Positions 1 through 7,507 of a DNA stretch of 64,000 bases are shown here, one piece after another. The stretch is from positions 71,013-135,012 of the forward strand of contig NZ_JAOQJP010000009.1 of the NCBI RefSeq assembly GCF_025567305.1. The letters run 5' to 3'. The position numbers and the translations under genes are program-made. Position 1 is the stretch's first letter. Each line of letters starts with the position of its first letter. Below the pieces are notes generated by a model, which saw only the letters and a list, made by a program, of their open reading frames with translations, was not told the DNA's origin and searched no databases. Source of the stretch: Lentihominibacter butyricus. GTDB taxonomy: Bacteria > Bacillota > Clostridia > Peptostreptococcales > Anaerovoracaceae.

Positions 1-31
1 GTCATAGGTTCGAGCCCTATAGCGCCCACCA
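1..31 (+). tRNA. 3' end of a tRNA, probably tRNA-Val (partial)
   Basis: Only the T-arm (GGTTCGAGCCC core), the 3' acceptor strand AGCGCCC, discriminator A and encoded CCA are inside the window. The implied 5' acceptor strand GGGCGCT and the position just before tRNA-Asp are typical of clostridial tRNA-Val. The anticodon lies outside the window, so the isotype is inferred. Confidence 0.75.
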
Positions 32-34
32 AAT

Positions 35-111
35 GGTCCGGTAGTTCAGTTGGTTAGAATGCCAGCCTGTCACGCTGGAGGTCGACGGTTCGAGCCCGTT
101 CCGGATCGCCA
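35..111 (+). tRNA. tRNA-Asp (GTC)
   Basis: Complete cloverleaf. Acceptor strands GGTCCGG and CCGGATC pair with one wobble, the anticodon stem is CCAGC/GCTGG with anticodon GTC at 69-71, the T-arm contains GGTTCGAGCCC, and CCA is encoded at 109-111. It is the second gene of the tRNA array. Confidence 0.95.
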
Positions 112-139
112 AATTTTATTGGGAGGCAACTCCCCTTGA

Positions 140-214
<75 letters not shown>

Positions 215-247
215 AATCAAAAGAACAAATCCTTTGTTCATCATATG

Positions 248-323
248 GTGGGTATAGTCAAGTGGTTAAGACAGCGGGTTGTGGCTCCGTTATGCGTGGG
301 TTCGAATCCCACTATCCACCCCA
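248..323 (+). tRNA. tRNA-His (GTG)
   Basis: Acceptor GTGGGTA pairs with TATCCAC; the base before it (247) is G, the extra G-1 typical of tRNA-His, opposite discriminator C at 320. Anticodon GTG is at 281-283 and CCA at 321-323. Confidence 0.94.
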
Positions 324-357
324 TTTGATCTTATAGATCAGGCTTACAATTGAATGT

Positions 358-432
358 TGGGGTATCGCCAAGCGGTAAGGCAATGGATTCTGATTCCATC
401 ATGCGCAGGTTCGAATCCTGCTACCCTAGCCA
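358..432 (+). tRNA. tRNA-Gln (CTG)
   Basis: Acceptor TGGGGTA pairs with TACCCTA, discriminator G, encoded CCA at 430-432. The anticodon stem ATGGA/TCCAT encloses CTG at 390-392, so this is the CAG-reading Gln tRNA. It is the last gene of the array and is followed directly by a terminator. Confidence 0.94.
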
Positions 433-435
433 ATT

Positions 436-467
436 AAAAGACTCGAAGCGAAAGCTTCGGGTCTTTT
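436..467 (+). terminator. Intrinsic terminator of the tRNA array
   Basis: Perfectly placed hairpin with arms near AAAGACTCGAAGC and GCTTCGGGTCTTT around a GAAA tetraloop, followed by Ts. It lies 4 nt after the CCA of tRNA-Gln. Confidence 0.9.
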
Positions 468-808
468 GCTGTTTCAAGGGGTCCAAGTGATTGCAACGTT
501 TTCGGCGATTTTACGCCAGTGCATGTGAGTGCAGTCAGGTGCACTCAGTTGCCAATAAATACGGTTTATGTCCAACGCGGCTGGACATGGCGAGCCTGTG
601 CGGAGTATGCATGAAGAAGATACTGAGGGAGCTGAAAGAAGCTGTGAAAGCAAACAAAGTACTCTCTTTTCTGAGTGGTGAGCATGAGAAAAGAGAATAA
701 GGGTGATCTAATATATAGTCCGGTGCAAAAGCCGGATATTACATACTGGCAGCTTCTATGAAAAGAATGTATGTTCGATACATATACAGAACACAGGAGG
801 AACAACAG
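468..808. other. Intergenic strip without a convincing gene
   Basis: This stretch separates the tRNA terminator from the first protein gene. It contains short open frames (for example 491-700 on the plus strand) with no ribosome binding site, no recognisable family and Cys-rich low-quality translation. A DUF6809-type gene and a broken ATPase follow, so it is most easily read as scar sequence of an element inserted next to the tRNAs. Confidence 0.4.
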
Positions 809-1081
809 ATGAAAGAATCGATCATACGTGAACTTTACGAAGACTCATTATCAAGGTCAGAACTGATCATGCCGGAAGGGATCAGGTATCAGACCTGCAG
901 TGAAAGAAAAGAAGAAGCAGAGCAGCAGCTCAAAGAAACGCTTTCAGCTCCACAAAGAGAACTCTTCGAAAAATTCCTGACAGCACAGCATGACGTTCGG
1001 AGCATAGAAGATGAGGAGACATACAGACAGGGGGTATCGCTGGGAGTAAGGATAACGGCAGAAGCATTTGTGGCAGAATAA
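809..1081 (+). CDS. DUF6809-like small protein
   Basis: 90-aa soluble, charged protein. The ATG at 809 is chosen because AGGAGG lies at 796-801, 7 nt upstream; the open frame continues back to 758 but has no second site. The C-terminal half (FEKFLTAQHDVRS, then GVSLGVRITAEAF) matches my memory of the DUF6809 family, roughly 90-aa helical proteins common in clostridial accessory regions and often beside mobile-element genes. No function is known for the family. Its position next to a tRNA array and a broken ATPase fits a mobile-element remnant. Family assignment is from recognition only. Confidence 0.65.
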   Translation: MKESIIRELYEDSLSRSELIMPEGIRYQTCSERKEEAEQQLKETLSAPQRELFEKFLTAQHDVRSIEDEETYRQGVSLGVRITAEAFVAE

Positions 1082-1400
1082 ATAGCGGATAGAAGAGCTT
1101 ATTGTGATATAATATATACGATCCTGAATTTGCAGATATCGCTGGATGATACAAATGAGATGGGCGGATCATTCGAAAATATATTAGCCAAAAGTGAAAA
1201 ACGATCAAATATGGACAATATCCGTTACTTCTTTAGAAGATGATTTTGTTCAGAGACAAGCAGATGAGGAGATAGAAAGTTTTTTAAAATCGGAGTGCAT
1301 AGGGGGATTGAAGCTGTGATTCTTGGAGTAGTTCTCTGCATTAATAGAGAAAAGAGAATGAACAACATCGAGGACACACCGTGATTTAAGGAGAAAGATA
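1082..1400. other. Intergenic strip, possibly degraded coding sequence
   Basis: No supported gene. A TATAAT at 1108-1113 could be a -10 box. A plus-frame run near 1228-1318 translates to an acidic stretch ending at a stop but has no start or ribosome binding site, so it may be the decayed tail of a lost gene. The ribosome binding site AAGGAG at 1388-1393 belongs to the next gene. Confidence 0.35.
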
Positions 1401-1919
1401 ATGAGAACATACGAAAATAAAGATGAATTAAAAAGAGAGATAAATAAAAGTTTTGAAAAATATATTTCTGAATTTGATGATATCCCGGAATCCTTAAAAG
1501 ATGTAAGCGTTGAGGAAGTCGACAGGACTCCTGCAGAAAATCTTGCTTATCAGGTAGGCTGGACAACTTTAGTTCTTAAGTGGGAAGAAGATGAAAGAAA
1601 CGGACTTCAAGTAAAAACGCCTTCAGATGATTTTAAATGGAATCAGCTTGGCGATTTATATCAATGGTTCAATGATATCTACGCTCATCTGTCTCTTCAG
1701 GAGCTGAAAGAAATATTGAATGATAATATCGATTCCATTTATGCAATGATCGATTCTCTGAGCGAGGAAGAATTATTCAAACCACATATGAGAAAATGGG
1801 CTGATGAAGCGACTAAAACAGCAGTCTGGGAAGTATATAAGTTCATTCATGTCAACACAGTTGCTCCTTTCGGAACATTTAGAACAAAAATCAGGAAATG
1901 GAAAAAGATCGCACTATAA
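1401..1919 (+). CDS. ClbS/DfsB family four-helix bundle protein
   Basis: 172 aa, start ATG 7 nt after AAGGAG. The sequence has the DUF1706 (ClbS/DfsB) layout: an N-terminal helix (YENKDELKREINKSFEKY), a DRTPAENLAYQVGW segment carrying the conserved metal-site-like His/Gln region, and the family's typical tail with an FGTFRTKIRKWKK motif. The founding member ClbS is a cyclopropane hydrolase giving self-protection against colibactin; most members are uncharacterised and resemble DinB-like proteins. It sits in the tRNA-side accessory strip, so a protective or stress role is possible but is inference. Confidence 0.8.
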   Translation: MRTYENKDELKREINKSFEKYISEFDDIPESLKDVSVEEVDRTPAENLAYQVGWTTLVLKWEEDERNGLQVKTPSDDFKWNQLGDLYQWFNDIYAHLSLQELKEILNDNIDSIYAMIDSLSEEELFKPHMRKWADEATKTAVWEVYKFIHVNTVAPFGTFRTKIRKWKKIAL

Positions 1920-1920
1920 C

Positions 1921-2070
1921 TTACCGTTTGTGCGTTACATGAAGAATAATTTCAAAATGGGTTTCCAGGTATCTGATATATGGCTGCATCAATTTTGATT
2001 TGCCGGATCGGCGGATACCTGCGATGATCTTGATATCAAAGATCGTATCTTTTACAGGATCAAAGACGCC
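1921..2070 (-). pseudogene. Fragment of an AAA-type ATPase (DUF4143-type family)
   Basis: On the minus strand an open block of 49 codons reads GVFDPVKDTIFDIKIIAGIR and continues RSGKSKLMQPYIRYLE before a stop at 1923-1921. The IIAGIRRSGKS segment is the Walker A region that opens the 400-aa ATP-binding/DUF4143 proteins common in clostridia. An in-frame stop (complement of 2071-2073) precedes the block, and everything after about 30 residues past the P-loop is missing. The fragment abuts the stop codon of the ClbS-like gene, showing deletion at that junction. Confidence 0.7.
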
Positions 2071-2115
2071 TCAAATGGGATCATTACAAAACCAGATATA
2101 ATCAACATAATACAG

Positions 2116-2150
2116 GCTGGGAAATCAGTTCCTCAGCTTTTTTGTTTTTT
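2116..2150 (+). terminator. Intrinsic terminator before lexA
   Basis: GCTGGGAA and TTCCTCAGC form a stem with one bulged base, followed by a T-rich tract (TTTTTTGTTTTTT). It isolates lexA from the accessory strip. Confidence 0.8.
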
Positions 2151-2182
2151 GAACTTTTTATTTCACGGCGGCTGATTTAATG

Positions 2183-2217
2183 TATAATGAACATATCGAA
2201 AGCGAGTTGCTTTTGAT
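2183..2217 (+). promoter_or_regulatory. lexA -10 box and candidate autoregulatory operator
   Basis: TATAAT at 2183-2188 is a consensus -10. Just downstream, 2195-2203 (ATCGAAAGC) and 2209-2217 (GCTTTTGAT) form an imperfect palindrome with a 5-nt centre, placed where a repressor would block initiation. LexA normally represses its own gene, so this is a candidate LexA site, although it differs from the common Firmicutes CGAAC-n4-GTTCG box. Confidence 0.5.
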
Positions 2218-2232
2218 AGAAAAGGAGGAGAT

Positions 2233-2829
2233 ATGAGAACAAAAGATCCTGAACTTATGAAACAGATCCTGGAATATATCGAGGACTATTACATCGATCA
2301 CAATGCTTCTCCGTCAACGACACAGATAGCGGAGCAGATGGGGATCGCCAGAGGGACCGTACATAAATATCTTGTCGAGATGGACGAGCGAGGGATGCTT
2401 TCCTATCAGGGCAGGAATATCACGACAGAGAGGACGGAGAAGATGCATACATCGACTTTCAGGGCGGCAGTCGTGGGAGATATATCATGTGGTCTTCCCG
2501 ATATCGCAGAAGAGCATATCGAAGAGTATGTATCTCTTCCGGAGTCAATGTTCGGAAGCGGCGAATTCTATATCTTTCGTATACGGGATGAGTCCATGAT
2601 CGAAGCGGGTGTAGATCCCGGTGACCTGGTAGTGATCCGCAGGCAGGAGACTGCTGAGAATGGACAGATCGCAGTTGTGCTTGTAGATGAAGAAGCGACG
2701 ATGAAGAGATTCTATATAGAGGATGACAGAGTAAGACTGCATCCTGAAAACAGTGAAATTGAAGATTTTTATGTGGATAACTGTATCATCCAGGGTGTTG
2801 CCGTAAAGGTGATAAAGGATTTGAGATAG
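2233..2829 (+). CDS. lexA: LexA repressor (SOS regulator)
   Basis: 198 aa, ATG preceded by AAGGAGGAG. The N-terminal winged helix (residues 1-65) contains the recognition-helix region STTQIAEQMGIARGTVHKYL. The C-terminal S24 self-cleavage domain has nucleophile Ser121 (RDESMIEAG) and general base Lys158 (TMKRF). The cleavage loop reads VVGDISCGLP, so the scissile bond would be Cys86-Gly87 rather than the usual Ala-Gly. RecA-stimulated autocleavage relieves repression of SOS genes. An upstream palindrome at 2195-2217 may be its own operator. Family identity is firm; the unusual cleavage dipeptide is seen directly. Confidence 0.93.
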   Translation: MRTKDPELMKQILEYIEDYYIDHNASPSTTQIAEQMGIARGTVHKYLVEMDERGMLSYQGRNITTERTEKMHTSTFRAAVVGDISCGLPDIAEEHIEEYVSLPESMFGSGEFYIFRIRDESMIEAGVDPGDLVVIRRQETAENGQIAVVLVDEEATMKRFYIEDDRVRLHPENSEIEDFYVDNCIIQGVAVKVIKDLR

Positions 2830-2979
2830 AGCTTTTTTGAGTACAGGAGCAGATTTGCAGTGAACTTTAAAAACAACCGGAAGACAGTAAGCTGTCGGCA
2901 GCTAAGATGGCAGAAAAGTCAGGTGTTGCAGGGCGAAACATAAAAACCCTGATAAAATATAAAATCTAAAAGAATTTTG

Positions 2980-3008
2980 TTGACGGTGTGACGTTTCGGT
3001 GATAATAT
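2980..3008 (+). promoter_or_regulatory. Promoter of the TetR-hypB-hypA operon
   Basis: TTGACG at 2980-2985 and TAATAT at 3003-3008 are separated by 17 bp, close to the sigma-A consensus. It is the only strong promoter upstream of the five-gene run ending at 8542, so it probably drives the whole operon and may be the site of action of the encoded TetR protein. Confidence 0.7.
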
Positions 3009-3074
3009 CAAGAAAACGGGAAACCTGAATTGCTTTTTGGGTTTCCGACGGGTTTTGTAAAGAAGAATACTTAT

Positions 3075-3656
3075 ATGGAAAATGATATGACGACAGAATT
3101 GAAAGAACGGATCATAGATGTTGCCATCGAGGAATTCACACTGATGGGACTTAAATTTACTATGAACGATATTGCCCGTAAACTGGGAATAAGCAAGAAA
3201 ACGATATACACGATCTTTGACAGTAAACGGGATGTGCTTGTCGGGATAGCTGACAGATATTCTGACGATTTCAGGAGCATGCAGGAAGAGATCGAACGTA
3301 ATCCGGATCTGGATGCTGAACAGAAATTCGAAAGGATCCTTCTGGCACTTCCTGAGAAGTATTACAATATCGGTCTCAATCGTATATATGAGCTTTCGTT
3401 CAAGTATCCTAGGCAGTACGACTATCTTATGGCATCAGTCAATATGGGATGGCAGATTGCAGAGAATTATCTCAGGGAAGGGATCAGGAACGGAGCGTTC
3501 GATGATGTTTCGATCCCGGTGTTCATGTCAATGGTCAAGGGCACAGTAAGCTGTTTTATGCGGACAAGTGTGCTATATGATAATGACATGACATATGAAC
3601 AGGGAAAACTCGAAATGGTGAGAATACTGATGAAAGGAATAAAGTCAGATGAGTGA
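3075..3656 (+). CDS. TetR/AcrR family transcriptional regulator
   Basis: 193 aa from ATG 3075; an in-frame TTG at 3030 is less likely. Residues about 5-55 form a TetR DNA-binding domain, including FTMNDIARKLGISKKTIYTIFDSK, the typical helix-turn-helix with the YxxFxxK ending. The C-terminal ligand-binding domain (70-193) is helical and not assignable to a ligand. The stop codon overlaps the start of hypB by 8 nt, so the regulator is the first gene of the operon it most likely controls. The inducer is unknown; nickel, a redox compound or a substrate of the downstream flavoprotein are possibilities. Confidence 0.88.
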   Translation: MENDMTTELKERIIDVAIEEFTLMGLKFTMNDIARKLGISKKTIYTIFDSKRDVLVGIADRYSDDFRSMQEEIERNPDLDAEQKFERILLALPEKYYNIGLNRIYELSFKYPRQYDYLMASVNMGWQIAENYLREGIRNGAFDDVSIPVFMSMVKGTVSCFMRTSVLYDNDMTYEQGKLEMVRILMKGIKSDE

Positions 3657-4320
3657 GGTTCGGATCATTGAAATCAAAGAAAGTGTTTTTGCAGATAACG
3701 ACAGGTATGCTGATGAGTTGAGAAGCAGACTCAGAGCGGATAAGGTTTTTCTTATGAATCTCATGTCTTCGCCGGGATCTGGAAAGACGACGCTTTTGAA
3801 AGGAACGATAGGTTTGCTTAAGGACAGACTGAAGATCGGTGTGATGGAAGCTGATATCGACTCCGATGTTGATGCGAAAGCCATTGCAGAAACAGGAGTC
3901 AAGGCGATCCAGCTCCATACCGGCGGGATGTGCCACCTTGATGCTGAGATGACAAGGCAGGGTCTTAATGCACTTGGTACAGATGATCTTGATCTTGCGA
4001 TCCTGGAGAATGTTGGCAATCTTGTATGTCCTGCAGAGTTTGATACAGGAGCTTCTGCTAATGTCATGATACTCTCTGTTCCTGAGGGTCATGACAAACC
4101 GCTTAAATATCCGCTGATGTTTGAAATATGCGATGCAGTGCTTATAAACAAGGTCGATGTGCTGCCATATTTTGATTTTGATATGGAGCTTGTAGAGGAA
4201 TATATCCATATGAGAAATCCTGATGCGGTGATTTTTCCTGTTAGTGCCAGGACTGGCGAGGGAATGGATGCATGGACTGACTGGCTTGAGGACAGAGTCA
4301 ATGATTGGAATGATAAATAG
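3649..4320 (+). CDS. hypB: HypB-type nickel GTPase
   Basis: 223 aa G3E-family GTPase. The P-loop SSPGSGKTT is at residues 40-48, and the family CHLDA motif (metal-binding Cys95-His96) follows TGGM. The GTP base-recognition motif NKVD is present (LINKVDVLPYF). There is no N-terminal poly-His stretch. HypB hydrolyses GTP to hand nickel over during NiFe hydrogenase maturation, working with HypA. Here it overlaps the TetR gene upstream and precedes a large Fe-S flavoprotein by 14 nt; hypC, D, E and F and a NiFe hydrogenase are absent from the window. Its client is therefore unknown and may be a protein of this operon. Confidence 0.93.
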   Translation: MSEVRIIEIKESVFADNDRYADELRSRLRADKVFLMNLMSSPGSGKTTLLKGTIGLLKDRLKIGVMEADIDSDVDAKAIAETGVKAIQLHTGGMCHLDAEMTRQGLNALGTDDLDLAILENVGNLVCPAEFDTGASANVMILSVPEGHDKPLKYPLMFEICDAVLINKVDVLPYFDFDMELVEEYIHMRNPDAVIFPVSARTGEGMDAWTDWLEDRVNDWNDK

Positions 4321-4334
4321 AGGAGGAGAGAATC

Positions 4335-7127
4335 ATGAGCAGAGAACTGGACAGGGAGTTATTCCCGGACTATGAGTATCCTGAATATACGCCGGATCAT
4401 AACGAACCGTTCCGTGAGCCGATCGCGAAGCTTGGTAAGCTGATCACTGACAGAGTTCCACAGAAGCTCGGGCTCAGGAAGATCACGAGAGATGACCCTG
4501 AATACTGGGGGCTTGCAAGTGTGCTTTCGGACGAGGAAGCTGAGCTCGCACTGAAGCTTGGAGTCAGAAAGCCTAAGACGCTTCCTGAAATCGTTGAGCT
4601 CAGTGGTCTTGGGGAAGCAAAGTGCGAAGCTATGCTTGAGGAGATGGCACGCAAGGGACTTCTCGAATATAACTGGGAGAACGACAGGCACGAGAAACAG
4701 TACGTTCTGCCGATGTACGTACCGGGCTGTGCGGAATTCTTTAACATGAATGCAGAGCTTCTCGACTCGAATCCTGAGATAGGTATCTTCTTTGAGCACA
4801 TGTCGCGTCTGCCTCTTGGCAAGATCACACCTTTTGTACCGGAAGGCGGTGCAGGCATAGGGATGCATGTGATACCTGTCGAGAAGGCGATAGAGATGGA
4901 GAATGAGTCTGTCGATCTTGAGCATATATCATACTGGCTCGACAAGTACGAGGGAAAATACGCTGCGAGTCCATGTTCTTGCAGACGTTCAAGAATGAAG
5001 TTCGATGAGGGATGCGCAGACGATCCAGAAGGCTGGTGCATCGCTGTCGGTGACATGGCTGACTACGTAGTTGAGACACAGAAGGGCGGACGCTATATCA
5101 CAAGGGAGGAAACACTGGAGATCCTGAAACAGGCAGAAGATAACGGATTCGTGCATCAGATCACAAATATCGACGGAAAGAACAAAATCTTTGCGATCTG
5201 TAACTGCAACGTGAATGTGTGCTATGCGCTTCGTACTTCGCAGCTTTTTAATACTCCTAATATGTCTCGTTCAGCATATATAGCGAAGGTCGACAAGAGC
5301 AGCTGTGTTGCCTGCGGAAAGTGCGTTGAGAGCTGCCCGGCCGGTGCTGTAAAGCTCGGACAGAAGCTTTGCGACAAGGAAGGCTGCGAGATCAGATATC
5401 CGAAGCATCCGCTTCCAGGCGATATGCCTTGGGGCGAGCACATGTGGACACACAATTATAGAGATGTGAACAGGATCAATTGCTACGACACGGGCACGGC
5501 TCCATGCAAGACTGCATGTCCTGCCCATATCGCAGTACAGGGCTACCTGCAGCTGGCCGGAGAGGGGCGTTACGATGAAGCCCTTGCTCTCATCAAGAAG
5601 GACAATCCGCTTCCTGCGGTATGTGGACATGTCTGTAACAGAAGATGTGAGGATGCGTGTACAAGAGGAACTATCGATGAAGCTGTTGCGATCGATGAGG
5701 TAAAAAGATTCATTGCGGAAAGAGATCTAAGTTTAGATACAAGATATATCCCTGAGCCGATCGTTCCATCGCTTCGCGGAGGTTTCGATGAAAAGATCGC
5801 TATCATAGGTGCGGGGCCGGCGGGTCTGAGCTGTGCGTATTTCCTTGCCATGACAGGATATAAGCCGACGATCTTTGAGAAAAATGACGAACCGGGCGGG
5901 ATGCTTCGATACGGGATACCATCATATAAGCTCGAGAAAAAACTTCTGGATGCAGAGATCGATGTGATTCGCGAGATGGGTGTCGAGATAAAATGTGGTG
6001 TTGAGATCGGTAAGGAACTCACGATCGAAGAGCTTAGGGAGCAGGGCTACAAGGGCTTCTACATTGCGATCGGATGCCAGAAGGGAAGGATGCCGGGCGT
6101 TCCCGGACAGGATGCAGTTGGCGCTTACACAGCTGTTGATTTCCTTAGAGAGGCGAGTGAGCGTGAAGACTTTGATTTTGAGGGTGATGTTGTCGTTGTC
6201 GGTGGAGGAAATGTAGCTATCGATGCTGCAAGGGTAGGCAGCAGATGTACAGACAACAAAATTTCGATGTTCTGTCTCGAGCAGAGAGACGAGATGCCTG
6301 CAAGCAGGGACGAGATTTCGGAGGCTCTAGAGGAAGGGATCGAGCTGAACCCTGGCTGGGGAATGAAAGAGATCCTCGAGGAGAACGGACACGTTTCAGG
6401 CGTTGTATTCAAAAGGTGCATAAGAGTATTTAACGACGAAGGCGGATTCTCGCCGGAATACGATGAGAATGACACAGTAACAGTGTCGTGTCGCCACGTT
6501 GTTTTCTCAGTAGGACAGATGGCCGACTGGGGTGGGACCCTTGAGAACATGAACATCGAGCTTAAGCCTAATGGGAATGCGATGGCAAACAGGCTGACAT
6601 ATCAGACATCTGAGGCTGATATTTTCGTCGGAGGAGATATATATACAGGTCCGAAATTTGCGATCGATGCGATCGCAGCCGGAAGAGAGGGTGCGGTATC
6701 ACTTCACAGATATGTACACGATCATTGTACTCTTACGATAGGGAGAAACCGTCGCGACTTTATAGAGCTAAACAAGGATAATATCAGAGTCGATACATAT
6801 GATGACTCGAAGCGTCAGATCCCGCCGGGGGCGGATGCGGCAATGCAGGCAGAGACTTTCAGAGACCTGTCTCACAGTCTCACAGAGGAGCAGGTCAAGG
6901 CAGAGACTTCGAGATGCCTGTCATGCGGTGCATCGGTAGTCGATCCTAACAAATGCATAGGCTGTGGAGTCTGCACAACGAAATGCGTATTTGACGCGAT
7001 CCACCTTAACAGAGAGCTCCCGGGCGCATCGGTAATGCACTCATCAGAGGAGAAGCTTAAATATATCCTTCCTAATATGCTTAAGCAGAACATCAAAGTC
7101 AAGTTCAGGAAAAAGCCAAGAGATTAG
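4335..7127 (+). CDS. Multi-cluster Fe-S flavoprotein: winged-helix/ferredoxin/GltD-like/ferredoxin fusion
   Basis: 930 aa, ATG after AGGAGGAG. Order of parts: a winged-helix-like N-terminus (about 40-125); a Cys-rich region with CSCRRSR (about 213) and CNCNVNVC (about 289); a ferredoxin motif CVACGKCVESCP (about 324); a GltD/NfnB-type N-terminal Fe-S domain (CKTACPAHI near 390, CGHVCNRRCEDAC near 430); an FAD Rossmann fold GAGPAGLSCAYFL (about 490); an NAD(P) fold VVVVGGGNVAIDAAR (about 618); and a C-terminal ferredoxin (CIGCGVCTTKC near 875). It resembles NADPH-dependent glutamate synthase small subunit/NfnB-like oxidoreductases and should move electrons between NAD(P)H and iron-sulfur carriers. 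Substrate is not known. hypB and hypA flank it within 14-25 nt, a conserved-looking link to nickel. Confidence 0.85.
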   Translation: MSRELDRELFPDYEYPEYTPDHNEPFREPIAKLGKLITDRVPQKLGLRKITRDDPEYWGLASVLSDEEAELALKLGVRKPKTLPEIVELSGLGEAKCEAMLEEMARKGLLEYNWENDRHEKQYVLPMYVPGCAEFFNMNAELLDSNPEIGIFFEHMSRLPLGKITPFVPEGGAGIGMHVIPVEKAIEMENESVDLEHISYWLDKYEGKYAASPCSCRRSRMKFDEGCADDPEGWCIAVGDMADYVVETQKGGRYITREETLEILKQAEDNGFVHQITNIDGKNKIFAICNCNVNVCYALRTSQLFNTPNMSRSAYIAKVDKSSCVACGKCVESCPAGAVKLGQKLCDKEGCEIRYPKHPLPGDMPWGEHMWTHNYRDVNRINCYDTGTAPCKTACPAHIAVQGYLQLAGEGRYDEALALIKKDNPLPAVCGHVCNRRCEDACTRGTIDEAVAIDEVKRFIAERDLSLDTRYIPEPIVPSLRGGFDEKIAIIGAGPAGLSCAYFLAMTGYKPTIFEKNDEPGGMLRYGIPSYKLEKKLLDAEIDVIREMGVEIKCGVEIGKELTIEELREQGYKGFYIAIGCQKGRMPGVPGQDAVGAYTAVDFLREASEREDFDFEGDVVVVGGGNVAIDAARVGSRCTDNKISMFCLEQRDEMPASRDEISEALEEGIELNPGWGMKEILEENGHVSGVVFKRCIRVFNDEGGFSPEYDENDTVTVSCRHVVFSVGQMADWGGTLENMNIELKPNGNAMANRLTYQTSEADIFVGGDIYTGPKFAIDAIAAGREGAVSLHRYVHDHCTLTIGRNRRDFIELNKDNIRVDTYDDSKRQIPPGADAAMQAETFRDLSHSLTEEQVKAETSRCLSCGASVVDPNKCIGCGVCTTKCVFDAIHLNRELPGASVMHSSEEKLKYILPNMLKQNIKVKFRKKPRD

Positions 7128-7151
7128 GTTTCGTAGAAAAGGAGAGTCATA

Positions 7152-7496
7152 ATGCATGAGCTTGGAGTAACATTTCATATCCTGGATCACGTTGAGGGCG
7201 TCGCTGCTGCAAACAATGTGACCAGAGTCAGTAAAGTCGTGCTTGAGCTTGGTGAGGTCTCGACCGTGATCGGGTCATATCTTCACAGCTGCTGGAAGTG
7301 GGCTGCGTCCAAAAGACCACTTTTCGAAGACTGTGAACTTGAGGTGGAGAAGCTCTCGGCCATAACATTCTGTGAGAACTGCGGGAAGACCTATGGAACG
7401 GTGGAGTATGGAAAGATTTGTCCGTACTGTGGGAGTGAGAAGACATTTCTGCTGCAGGGCAATGAATTCAATATAAAAGAAATAGAGGTAGAATAG
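7152..7496 (+). CDS. hypA: HypA-type nickel metallochaperone
   Basis: 114 aa, start after AAAAGGAG. The N-terminus is MHELG, providing the Met1/His2/Glu3 nickel site, and the zinc site is two CxxC pairs (FCENCG near 75 and CPYCG near 92). Length is normal for HypA/HybF. It should bind nickel and work with the HypB encoded upstream. It lies 24 nt after the Fe-S flavoprotein gene and 11 nt before a membrane protein gene, so it is part of the same operon. Confidence 0.93.
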   Translation: MHELGVTFHILDHVEGVAAANNVTRVSKVVLELGEVSTVIGSYLHSCWKWAASKRPLFEDCELEVEKLSAITFCENCGKTYGTVEYGKICPYCGSEKTFLLQGNEFNIKEIEVE

Positions 7497-7507
7497 GAGG
7501 AAAAGTT

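Noticed and set aside
491..700. 69-aa plus-strand ORF after the tRNA terminator
   Set aside because: No ribosome binding site, no recognisable family and an unlikely Cys/His-rich composition; treated as intergenic.
3556..4209. Long minus-strand frames opposite hypB and other genes
   Set aside because: They are antisense shadows of GC-periodic genes, lack ribosome binding sites and show no family similarity.
3649..7496. Part of a NiFe hydrogenase maturation cluster
   Set aside because: No hypC, D, E or F and no hydrogenase subunits lie on either side; the genes between hypB and hypA encode a different enzyme.
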